Notes under the pieces: generated by a model | The model's input: the letters and a program-made list of their open reading frames with translations, nothing else | Told to the model about the DNA's origin: nothing | Databases searched by the model: none | Translations under genes and position numbers: made by a program | Shown: positions 1 through 10,487 of the stretch, in pieces | Layout of the letters: each line of letters starts with the position of its first letter | How positions within the stretch are numbered: the stretch's first letter is position 1 | DNA from: Copromyces sp. CBS 386.78 | Taxonomy: Eukaryota; Ascomycota; Sordariomycetes; Sordariales; Sordariaceae | Direction: 5' to 3' | Length of the DNA stretch: 64,000 nt | Assembly: GCA_030685235.1 (NCBI GenBank) | Contig: MU839084.1 | Span: forward strand, 62,001 to 126,000

Positions 1-1083
1 TACTACGTCAGATTCCAAAAACTGACGGGCTTCATTTCCCAAGAAATACAAATGCTGCTTGTATTTTGAAATTGCGCACAGGCCAGCCAGCCCGTTTTTT
101 TGGGGGGCCCGTTGGCCGTTGTTGACCATTGACATCGGTTGACAGAATGGAAAGATGCAAAGAAGCAGAAAAAAGAAGAAAGAAGAGAAAAAAGAGGGAG
201 CACAAAATGACAGGGGTGGGAAAAGTACGAACCATTTCTGTCCAAGTCTCTCCATCCATTGAGTGATTAACGCTGCGCCGCAGACGAAATGCGACGCCGC
301 GCCGACCGGGGCGATGCGATGCGGCCCATTCTACCGGCCCGTGTGCTCGGCCTCACCCACGGTCTCGGCAGTCCGGCCGCATGCTGCATGACCCGACCAC
401 GGTCCACGAGCTACGGTATAACCCCGGTCACAACCGACTGCCTCCGAACTACAACAACTACACACCACATAGCAGACACTACACCACCACTTCTACAACA
501 ACGACTACAACAATAATCCACAATGATAATCAATCACAACAATGCCGCACCGGGTGGTCGACCTCGATGCGACCACCGTGACAACGCGCAACAGAGGGAG
601 AGGGAGCTTCCCTCTTTACCCACATTACTGTGAAAATATTTTGCTGGTACTGAATGCTGAGCCACCTTCGAGTACAATACACTCAGTTTCGAGTATAGTG
701 TCATGACAAGAAAACAGTACGAATGATACACTGTCGCGACTGCCCAAGGTTACACAGTCCACACGGTATCGACGACGACGACGATGATGAGAAGGGTCAT
801 CCCTATCACGTTCTCAGTAGGGTCAAGGGACAAGGAGGCAGCGAGGGAGTGAGTGCCCAGTGATGAGGGAGCGAGTGGCTCGAGGGAGTACCCAGTGAGT
901 GAGGGCGTGAGAGTGTCCACACAGAGGCAAACCACCAACTGCTGCATTTAATTCAACTGCAACTGCATGAAGGAAATCACATCACCTCAGTTCTCTCCCT
1001 CCTCTGCTCCGTCACTCCCTCACTCCGATCACCTTTTCCGTCAATTAACTTACTCCCGTGTTCAAGACAGTGCGTAACAGGGT
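1..1083. other. Intergenic DNA, no gene recognised
   Basis: Mixed-composition single-copy-looking DNA with pyrimidine- and purine-rich runs and CAA/ACA-rich stretches around 440-540. The open frames here are short and show no recognisable protein family or splice structure. I see no RNA gene or repeat that I can support. It is probably upstream or downstream flank of genes outside the window. Confidence 0.5.
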
Positions 1084-1400
1084 CATTGCCATCATCACCA
1101 GGGGGCATGTACCAACTGAATGGAACTTGGAACTACACTACTGCCGTGTCATTTTCGATTAGAGACGACGGAGGAGGGCGGAGGGACAAGGAAGGGGAGG
1201 GGGCCCATCACATACAGCCTCCTTTTACCCCTTTTCCTACTACTCTTACCATCATCGTCAAGCACCAACAGACTGGACCTTGGAACTACACTACTACGGT
1301 GTCATCGTCGAGCAAAAACGAGGAGAAAGAAAGGAGGAGGGAGTAGCCTCATTACGTACATTCCCCTTCTTCCCACCCCCTTCCCCAACAGCCTTCTCCG
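1084..1400. repeat. Diverged direct duplication, period about 150 bp
   Basis: Two adjacent copies share a core reading CTTGGAACTACACTACT followed by a GTGTCAT block; the cores lie near 1126 and 1277. Similarity extends on both sides: CCATCATC upstream, a purine-rich stretch, then a C/T-rich stretch downstream. The copies differ by substitutions of all types, not only C-to-T, so this is an old tandem duplication rather than a RIP product. No conserved reading frame is apparent. Confidence 0.5.
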
Positions 1401-1835
1401 TCCCTTGCTTGAATCAAGTCCGGACTAGACTCGTTCAGGTAGATGTGTTAATATTGGTCACTTACCGAAGTGAGTCGATACCTACTTCGGTCTGGGTAGG
1501 TGCTAGGTAGGTAGTGAGTACCTGGGCATGTCGTACTGTACTGCAGTCGAGGCACCCCATGGAGATGTGACGTACTGAGATATATGAGGGAACACGGGGT
1601 AGTGAGTGACTGAGCAAGTAACTTCATTATACATCGTCACGTATTTCATTTTCCTCTGCCTCTCGTTTAGCTGCCTCCGCCGTACATTGCAGTCCTAACA
1701 ACCAGATGAAAGGAGACACTAGGTTGTAGTGGCCTCACTAATTGGAAACAGAGAGTGACAGTTACTGTACGTGCATTACCTATCCCGGGCCAGTCCGTAG
1801 TACCTTCCAGGCGAGGGAACTTCCACATTTGGGCC

Positions 1836-2024
1836 TTATAAAGTCCCGCTTCAGCACTTTTTCGGTAACTCCAAGATGCCTCGCAGTAAAGGTTCCCTCG
1901 TTGGTCTAGCGGTATGTGTGGCGGGGCCAGATAAACATTGCTCGTTGCGTGGTAACGGTGGTACAGTTTTCATAGGCGTGTCAAGAGTGGACGGGTTCGA
2001 CCCTGCTCTGGCCGCTGAGCTTTT
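1836..2024 (+). ncRNA. Candidate RNA polymerase III transcription unit
   Basis: A TATA-like TTATAAA lies at 1836-1842. About 60 bases further on is TGGTCTAGCGG, a good match to a tRNA A box (about 1902-1912). GGTTCGACCC, a good B box, lies at about 1994-2003. A run of T starting near 2020 would terminate polymerase III. The segments 1921-1930 (GCGGGGCCAG) and 2008-2015 (CTGGCCGC) can pair to close the intervening part. A normal tRNA cloverleaf cannot be drawn: the T-stem has mismatches and no matching acceptor strand is visible. It is therefore either a tRNA-derived pseudogene or an unclassified small RNA. The RNA start would be near 1866 by analogy with U6-type spacing. I do not recognise it as U6, 5S, SRP, RNase P or MRP RNA. 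Confidence 0.4.
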
Positions 2025-4782
2025 TTGTGTTTTTTTTTTTTTTTTTTTTTTTTACTTTCTTCTGTGTTGCTTCTTCTTGTCATCCACTGGATTCTCGAGA
2101 GGCTTTTTCTCTCGGGCCCTTTTTTCTGCACGGTAACCAAGAAGAGATAGATATGGGAAAGTGAAATAGACTCGGAGGCTAAAACAAACGCGAATGCGTA
2201 AATCCAATCAATGATGCTCGAGTGTCTGACCGGTGCGCTACCTACCTACCCTACCTACCCGCCTGCCTGTCTGTCTGCCCATCCCCCTCTCACTCCTGAC
2301 CATCGCTTGACAATTTCATGATGTCCATTGGGTTGGGAACCTCCCTCTTGAATATCTCCCTCCCTATGCAGGCAGCGAGTGACTGACTGGTCGGCCACTC
2401 TATTCCTTACCCCACCCCCCCCTTGATCATATAAACCCTTCTGACTCTCCCGAGGCGCCTCCAAGGCTACAATTCAAACACGAGAGTGCGTTGAAATGTC
2501 GTTCCTGCATGTGTACCTGCATGTGTGAGTGATATAATCTCATTTTCCCAAGAGAACCAATGATACCTAGCTAAAGTCTTGGAGGAACTTCCATTTTGAG
2601 GGAAGGGGCGTTCTCGAGCCACTCAGGCCATGGAAGATACCAACCTAAAAGAGAAAGAGCACCACTGCAGCCTTCCAGATTGTTCATGTGGCGTGGAAGT
2701 TGGTACTGGGCGGGAAAGAGCAAAGTGACTGACGGACGGACGGGCGAGCGGGCCACGCCTTCCTATTGTAGAAAATGTACGCTGGTTCGATTGTCCCAAC
2801 CAAGTTGAAGGCAAGCGCGACGGGGGGGCACCCATTCCCACTTCGGATCAGTACGACGGGGAAGGTACTCACTTAGATAATTGGGGAAGTTAAGCGTCAG
2901 TTTATAAATTGGTTTTCTTCGTGCAGTCGACGAGAGATACACAACTAAATGATAGATTTTATTTGCCTGTGATACATGACATAACAGTGCTTGATCATGT
3001 CATAAGCATTTCGACTCCAAACTGAAGAAACGGCTCTTCGGACGAACATTTTTGTGAAATAACAATGTTCACTGTACATATCTACAGCCAAATCATTCTT
3101 TATCATCATGTATGTAGTCTTTACAGACCTTTTCCGCTTTCTTCTTCCTTCTTTCGTACTCTTTTTTTTTTCTTTTTTTTTTTCTTCTCTTTTTTATAAT
3201 TCACCCAACCTTTCTCCATACACCCATATGGCCTTCAGAACACACCAGCTCCTCAACGGAAATCCTGTCGTGGCCAATCAGTCAGTCACTTTGGTTGAGT
3301 TCCTGATGTTATGTTAAAAGTATGTGTTAGAAGATTCTAGGGAATGTTCCAACGCTTAGGTGTGAAACATGTATCTGCACTGGCTGCAATTCTCTCTGTT
3401 CCAGAAGTAGATTTGGACAAAGTCAGAATGAGTCAGTAGGAAACGAGCTAGAGAGGAAACCCGCATTTGGCACATTTGTAATTAATTTCTCGACTCTGCT
3501 CTGGAAATTTCGTGAGGCTATGTTCGTGTGCAAAAGAAACAAGACTGAGTGAACATGATACCAACGCAATACTCTGTGGGAACAACACCTGGGGACTACT
3601 ATTTCTGACGGAATTCTCTCTGGCCTCTGTTGTCAGTTAACTCCATTCAGTATGGAGTATCAATGGGTATTTGTACCCATAACTACCATTCGTGAGGTGC
3701 TTGCAATGAGAATTCTCGCATCCCCATACCTGCACATATTATAAGCTGAAGCGCCACGGAGAATGCGGAACTACTCAAACACCAACGCGAGTAGTTGTCA
3801 ACGACAAAGAGGCAATGAGAAGAAACAGATTCTGTCAACGCATGTGTCAAGAACTTCACTATGACTAGAACAAGGCACTAAAATTGTGACCTTGGGCAGT
3901 TGAGTCAGACCTGTTGGGATGACGAAGTTTGATGACAAGCAGCTTGCTTGTGGGGTCAACGACCATATGGAAAGCCAAAGGCGCACACGCAGGAACAGGT
4001 AATAAGAGACGATACGTCTAGTAGCTTCGACTGGCAAACCATTTTCATTGATTCGTTATATTCGTTCGCCCCTCCACGAGCCCGACGGCCTGTCTCGGAG
4101 ACATTAGTAGGCCAAGCCTCCCCCACACATAATCGCTCGTCTCTCCGACATTTCTTTTCCAGATGTCAACTGCTTTGCCCGGGATTTGGTTGAAGTCGCG
4201 ATGCCGCTATGTTTTACTGGTGACTAGCCTGGTGACCGGCCGGATGGTTCATGAACGATTAGGCAGGTCTATCGAACCCACTTCCAACCTCAGCTTCCAA
4301 CATGAGAGGACTCGGAAGGCTGAGTCCCTTCTAGCAGTGAACCTCCAGGTTATTGTATATGTCTCTGTCGGGTCGATCCATCCGTAACGCAGTCGATCGT
4401 GTTCGCCACTCAACCGCTCACGTCAGGGTAATGGGGTTCTTGGCTTCCAGACATCAGACCCTCTTGGGTGGTGCCATGAACGCGTTGATCCGGGCCAAAT
4501 ATTCGCGGCAGAAGGTTTCCTCCGAGTATTATCCTAGTATCGATCGTGATCGCTGTCGGCACGTTTCGCCCATAAAAGAAAGTTCGCTATGCAGTCGTGA
4601 GTATCATGGTAATGCAAGGTATGGTACAATTCCAAATGCGTATGTGTTGTGTGTGTGTTCCCGTCTAGTCCTCCTCTAGTCACGTTGTCTTCAGCACTGA
4701 GGGGGCTGGTAGTTTAGGGGACGCCTGTGGTACCATACAGTTAGCAATGGTGGTTTGGCATGTAGTGTCGAGCAGGATGCGC
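2025..4782. other. Intergenic DNA with low-complexity tracts
   Basis: Long T tracts (about 2027-2054 and 3160-3190), TACC/TGCC-rich microsatellite-like sequence near 2240-2280, and otherwise unremarkable sequence. Several open frames of 60-110 codons occur, the longest at 4353-4679 on the plus strand. None shows a recognised domain, a convincing codon bias or splice-site support. The right end abuts the 3' end of CKS1. Confidence 0.5.
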
Positions 4783-5319
4783 TTACTTAAACAACAGAAT
4801 GTGAGGCTCTGGCTCATGGACCTCGTAGTGTTCCCAACCGAGACTCTGTTGTCGCAACCCTTACGTTAGTTCTCCGCTCCTTATGCGTTGTCCATCGCAA
4901 ATAGTCTTGTTCGCGCGCACCTGTGTAATGCCCATGGCTCTCCATTCCTCCTCCCACAAGAGCTTCAAAGTGCCCTTAGACTTATCGTGGTAGTCGGAAG
5001 GAATAGCCTTGAGCATGGCCTTGGGTAGCTGGACGTGGCGGTACTCGTATTCACTATCGGAGTAGCTATAGGAACAAGTGGTAGGGTCAGCAACCGTACA
5101 GTAGAACCCTCCCTAAAAGTGCGCAAGGGCGTACCGAGTAGAATAGTGAATAGAGTCGATGAACTCCTCGAGGCGCGCACGCTCGTTATCAGACAGCGGC
5201 CGCGGACTGGGGTTGCGGCGGCTGGTGTCGATGCCCATCTCCTCTGGTGACATTATGGCTGCTTGTGTGGTGGGTGTTCCGAGGGGTGCGATTGTTGTTG
5301 TTTGGGTGTCGGTTGCCAA
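4783..5319 (-). CDS. CKS1: CKS1: cyclin-dependent kinase regulatory subunit
   Basis: This is the small Cks/Suc1 protein that binds the cyclin-dependent kinase and promotes multisite phosphorylation and ubiquitin-ligase substrate recognition in the cell cycle (family knowledge). Three exons on the minus strand: 5319-5135, 5065-4921 and 4845-4783, with GT-AG introns of 69 and 75 nt; joined they give 130 residues. Exon 1 carries an N-terminal extension of about 40 residues and then [18 protein letters not shown]. Exon 2 continues [15 protein letters not shown] and later [12 protein letters not shown]. Exon 3 holds the family hallmark [10 protein letters not shown] and ends with Lys-TAA. All landmark blocks of the family are present and in order. 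The start at 5319 is the first ATG of the frame; in-frame ATGs at about residues 23 and 28 are alternatives. It is divergent from the RSC4-like gene, with about 1.3 kb between their starts. Confidence 0.96.
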
Positions 5320-6663
5320 GGCGATAGTTGCTGGCGGTGCTGTGCGATTCCTTCCACAACGCGTCTCTCAGGCGATTCGGGTCTCGCTGTGGTGGCCGCG
5401 CGCGTGGGGCGGATAGAGTGCTATTTAAGAGCCCGGAGGCAGAGGGTTGCTGTCAGGCCAGTGGAGTCGACTTTTATGGCGGCAGTGTATTGACTGGAGG
5501 TATTGTCTTCAATTCGAGGTCAGGCTGAGTTGGGATGATCGGCCAAGAGTCAATTGTACAGGGCGGTTTATTGTGATTCGGACAAAGCTGTTGTGAATAG
5601 GTCGAACAATAACTTGTATTGTCAAGGGACTTTGGCGTTATTGTAGAGTGTCGGTGTTGCGAAGAGATGGTGATGTGGTTGACAACGGCCGGCCAGTGAC
5701 GAAGGGGAAGGGGTTCGGCAGACGTGAGTGCCCGGCCGGCAAATCCACTCTATTCCAGATTGGTGTGCCGGCCGCAAGCCCGCAACAGGCTGGCTGGTCT
5801 TGGCATTGTTTGAGTGCCAGAGCTGCAATGATCGACAAGTGCAAGGACTCTGACAGACGGCCGCCAGCCGCCAAGTCGTCTCCAAGGGATTTTTCAAAGT
5901 CGTCCCAGAGCACGGGCACCAGACACACCACCACCACCACCAGGCCCGGCGCAGGGAACTGAAGCAAACAACCACCTGCACTAACAAGCTCAGGACAATC
6001 TGCTCACAAAGCACGAACGACCAACCGTCTTTTCCATCTGTTGGAGCGCCCAACTCGCCATCCGCCCTGACGCGTTGACCTGAGGGTATTCCCACTGCCC
6101 GTCACTACTGTCCACATTGCCGGCCTCCAGATTTTCTGCTCGACACGCCGTGCAGCATCCACCCAAATTGTCTTGTTCCTGCGCAAAGAGTCGATACACC
6201 ATCACAAGCCACCACTGTTATTGGCTCACGGATGGTTGCCCACCTCACTTACAAGTGATTCTAACCTAGCCCGCCCCCTGCTCTATCTCTATCACGTTCT
6301 CACTTCCCGTCCACTTGGTCGTCCACACTTCGACGCCCGCCCGCTGCAGCTCCCGCTCAGGCCAGGCCCATCGCTGCTGGAGCACTGGAGCGCGGTTCCC
6401 ACTAATCCACCACTACCCATCAACCCAAGTGGCATTTTTTGTGCCCGCAGAACGACATCGCCAAACCGCAACGCGTCTCCCGAACGAGTCCCGTCCTGCT
6501 CTGCGCCAGCGACTCCCATCCGGTCCCTGACCCCCAGACGAGACCCCTTCTCCCCCAACTGCCATTGCCCCGCCGGCACCGCCCTACCGGTAGCTCTGAC
6601 GACATCCCCGAATAGCCCGCCGTATCTACCAAACCCACGACCGGTTTGCACTTCTTCGCCGAC
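5320..6663. promoter_or_regulatory. Shared divergent upstream region of CKS1 and the RSC4-like gene
   Basis: This 1.34-kb spacer separates two genes that point away from each other, so it must hold both promoters and both 5' leaders. The part near the RSC4-like start (about 6250-6640) is C-rich on the plus strand, as is common for fungal leaders. Open frames here, up to 195 codons at 6173-6760, overlap the leader and show low-complexity Pro/Ser/Arg composition. I treat them as non-coding. No specific factor site could be assigned. Confidence 0.55.
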
Positions 6664-9408
6664 ATGGACAATAAGCGGAAAGCCAGCATCTCCAACGGAG
6701 CCAACATTCAGGATGGCGACGACCGCGCTGCGAAGCGCACCAAGAAGGAGCCCGGCGTAAGTCCATACCTTAGCTCCAACCATTCCCTCCCATTATTCCT
6801 CCCTATACATGCACCTCCGTTCCCGTTGTGCTGGTCCCTTTCCACGAGGAGGATGCGGCCATGCAGTGACCACAACCTTTACCTTCTCTTCCTCGTCTGG
6901 GAGGAGGTCGAGGAAGTGCACATGCATCCATTGACAGCACCATTATCTGATCCAACCCCAGCACCTGTCAATGAAGCTTAGCCTCTGTCTCCCCACGATG
7001 CGCAACCCGCGTCTTATCCCTTGACTTCGACAACACATACACCAGCCAACAAACACTACTCGCAATGTACGACTACATACAGCCAGCTAACCATGATTGC
7101 AGCCCTACACGGATTACGATCTCAACATCGAAGAGACCCATGAGTCCACTACCGCCTATGGCCTGCACTTCCTGGAGATGATTCGTAAGACCAAGGACAA
7201 GAGGTATGCCATTGCGATCTTGCATGAAAACCCATTGCACGTTCTTTCCCTCCAGCTGCACTACTCTTGATCAATAAACCCGACGGACCTGTTGCATCCC
7301 CTCTGTAAAGCTTAACGCTGACATCCTGATGACAGTGGACGGACTGTCGCCGACTGCTTCGAAGACCTCATCCCGCGCGAAGGGAACGAAGACTACTACA
7401 GGCGCATCAAGCTGCCCATATCTCTCAAAACAATCGAGCGCAAACTGCACAACCAGGACTTTGCCAACTTGTCGGAGCTGGAGGGTTACTTCAAACGTAT
7501 GGTTATGAACGCGAAAGAATACTACAACAAAGGCTCCGACGTATTTGAGGACGCAGAACGCGTCAGAAAAGCCCTTAGCAACTACATGACCAAGACGAAT
7601 CCCGCCTACAAGAGGGAAACCGGGTACAGCTGCACCGCAGCGCCGATTCCTGGGGAGGAAGACGATGACGAGACCAAGAACGCCAGTCAGCAGAACGGTA
7701 CCAAGAGGAACTCTTCGAACGGCTCGACGAACGGCTCTGTCAAATCTGTGCGGAAACGCGAATCTCTCTCGGTACAGGATACCCAGGGCGAGGATGATGT
7801 TGAAGGCGAAGATGACGCCCACGATGACGACCATGACGAGAGTGGTGACGAAGACAACGAGAACCCAAGAAGGATTGTTCTCAAGAGGCGCGAGAGTGGC
7901 AGACCAGCGGCTAGAAATACAGCCTCGCCAGCACCCACGTTCAAGCCTGGTAGAGGCGGCAGAAGGAAGGCGGACCATGAGTACGAGAATGTTCCCTACA
8001 AAGGCCTCAGCTTCCAACAAGCACAGGAAAAGATTGTGGAGGAACTTATTCGCAAGCCGGATGGATCGTACGTTGCAGCCCCATCTCTCACTCGTCCAAT
8101 CTTGACAACCCCTCCATACTAACATGACAAAAAGTGACCCTTACTTCCTTGACTTCATCAACCTTCCTCCAAGGAGCTTCAAGGACTACTTCGCTGTCAT
8201 TACTGAGCCACTTTCCCTCAAGGGCCTGCAGAAGCTGGTTAAGGGTATCTACGGTCGTGCCAGTCCGACAGGTGTGAGCGAGTTTAAGAGCTGGGCTGCA
8301 TTCGAGGAGAAGGCCAGCCTCCTCTGGAACAATGCCCACTACTACAACGAAGAGGGGAGCGTTATTTACGACCTCGCGACAGAACTAAAGAACTGCTTCG
8401 AGAGAGAGTTGGATCAAGCCAAAGCATTCGTTCAAGAACCGCCACAGCCCCCTAAGATCAAACTAAAGGTCGCTCCCGGATCGGAGACCCCAAATGTGAG
8501 CGGCCCAAAGAAAATCACCATTCATGTGGGCGGTACTCGTGGTAGCGCTGCCGCCTCGCCAGCGCCTCCAACCGGCCAATCCATCGATTCCAACCATAGC
8601 CATGGTGCCGTCAATGGCAATAGAGTTGTCCCGTCTGCAGTCCCCGCTATATCTCATGATAAAGCGAGGAGTCTGTCTGCCTCTGCGGCACCAAGCCCTG
8701 CCGTCAACCAGGCCAAGCTCGAAGGAGGTGTCCAACAATCACCTGTGCCTCTACCGCCCCGAGCGGGTATGAATGGGGCCGCTGCGGCACCTGGAACCAT
8801 GACGCCGGGCCTGAACTCGCAACAGCCAGGTTCTGCAACACTTCACAACGGCCATGTTCCCGTTGTAGCGCCACCTCCGCCTCCGCCCATATGGGATAAG
8901 ACACTCCGTGCTCCTGGTCGAGGTAAGTTTATGTCAGGTCCGTTTATGAAGGCTCCATTGCTGACTGTGTTTCCAAGGTCTTGCGGATGCCCTTATCCAC
9001 AGCATTCTCATTCGTACCCATCCAAGCATTCCCCTCGAAAGGCGGTTTAGGCTTGAAGTTCTGGCCCATCCCAAACTGGCCCAGCAAAACCTGACAGTCC
9101 ATCTACCGACTAACCACAGCAGACTGCAGCTTATTCCACGACTGTCTCCCATTATGGAGCAGCAACAACGACAATATCGCCTCTTCATCACCATCAATGG
9201 TTCGATGGTGGGAAGGGCGACTCCTTTACCGATTTCTGACGACCCGCTGCCCGTGAATGCGATAGTGTTTGACCTTCCGTTGCAGCCGGGTACGACAGTA
9301 ATCGGTGTCACGATGATTGCTGCCCTTCCAAAGGGCCAGAAGCTCCCCAGTGGCGCCGAGTGCGAGCTGGAGAGGATTTCTATCAATGCCTTTTTACCTA
9401 GGGTGTAA
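6664..9408 (+). CDS. RSC4: RSC4-like double-bromodomain subunit of a SWI/SNF-family remodeller
   Basis: Predicted nuclear protein of 714 residues that reads acetylated histone tails as part of the RSC chromatin remodelling complex (family inference). Five exons: 6664-6756, 7103-7203, 7336-8067, 8135-8922 and 8978-9408, all GT-AG, with phases that join cleanly. Bromodomain 1 spans about residues 45-150; YYNKGSDVF carries the acetyl-lysine-contacting Asn near residue 129. An acidic linker rich in Asp/Glu follows, and bromodomain 2 spans about residues 300-410 (motif HYYNEEGSVIYDLA). A Pro/Ala/Ser-rich region comes next, then a C-terminal block of about 140 residues encoded by exon 5. There is no BAH domain, which argues against RSC1/RSC2 and for RSC4. 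The start ATG at 6664 follows GCCGAC; a frame extension to 6646 would need a TTG start. Confidence 0.9.
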
Positions 9409-10487
9409 CCGCTTTGAACGAACTTCCGTTTCAGATGTTCTTTTCGGGTATTTTCTGATACCTTTCTAATTCCTTTCAAGATCTTGTCCGTTTTCGCAAC
9501 GTTTGGAGGTTCTGGTTCAACGATGAGGCTTTGTCTTGGCCGGCGCAAGACAGTCGAGTCATTTCAAAAGTGTTTGGGTTGGCGAGCGTCAAGTTACTTA
9601 CATCATGGAGTTTAGGTACGGTGGGGTGAGGAATACAATGCATTCGGCTCGGTCACTTGGTACTTTCTCTCCATTATGGGAGTTGTTGGTCTGCTTGATT
9701 AAATAAATGGTGGTGCTATGACTGAAGAGAGTATACGCATGGTAATGGACGGATGAAGTGGACATTGCCAGGGTATCATGTTGTTGTGTATGATATCTGT
9801 GACAAAAGGGGGTATCAAACAGCGAATTTTTACAGACTAGTCGGCGACGACATTTGATTTGCAGCAAATTTGGAAACAAGACGAGCACTGATGTGCACTT
9901 TGACCTTTTGACTAGGGAGCCATTATTGACGACTTCCTTTGTCTGCCTACATTCGCAACAAGACGATGCGATGCTCAGGTCGTTGGTCCTGAGATGTTTG
10001 CAATTCCGAGAACGGCAGCTAACAACAGAAAAGCTTCAATGCGACGCGAACGGCTGGAATGTTGTTTCTCAAAGATACCTCTCTGCCGGTGCTTTTCAGG
10101 GAGCCATTGTCAGACCTTCCATGTCCGGCCCGTTCTCCTTTGTTCTGCCAGCTTCATGTCCATTTCCGTCAGCTAAGCTCTAGCACTGCACAGTCCTTTG
10201 TATCTGGCCATTGTTAAGCAGGTCGATAATGTTGACTACTTCATTGATCCCACTCAGCTGCTCCCCTTTGTGTCCTGTTCTCATATGTGGTCAGCATGTT
10301 GCCAACTATCTTTCCACAAACCCTTTCTGCAGTCATTTTGGCAACATTTTCATGGTTCTTGCATCGCTTTCAATAGGGACCACCTTCGATCGCCCGGGTA
10401 GAACTACACCAGAAAGCTAACGCAAACCACAATCCCAAAGACGAAATACCCATCAACATAGGAAGCGAAAGGAAACAACAAGCAGCA
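9409..10487. other. Intergenic DNA between two plus-strand genes
   Basis: Contains the 3' flank of the RSC4-like gene and the promoter and leader of the next gene, both on the plus strand. The short frames in either direction carry no recognisable domain. No RNA gene or repeat is evident. Confidence 0.5.

Noticed and set aside
1836..2024. Canonical tRNA gene with intron at the polymerase III-like unit
   Set aside because: Box A and box B are present but the T-stem has mismatches and no acceptor complement to CCCTCG is found, so only a candidate ncRNA is reported.
1876..2136. 86-codon frame MPRSKGSL...
   Set aside because: It runs through a long T tract giving poly-Phe and overlaps the better supported polymerase III signals.
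4353..4679. 108-codon plus-strand open frame
   Set aside because: No domain, atypical composition, no splice or start context support; probably chance in intergenic DNA.
6173..6760. 195-codon frame overlapping the RSC4-like leader
   Set aside because: Pro/Ser/Arg-rich low-complexity translation of a C-rich leader that ends inside the first intron; no family resemblance.
7271..8125. 284-codon minus-strand frame opposite the RSC4-like gene
   Set aside because: Shadow of the bromodomain coding exon on the other strand; the plus strand has conserved domains and splice sites.
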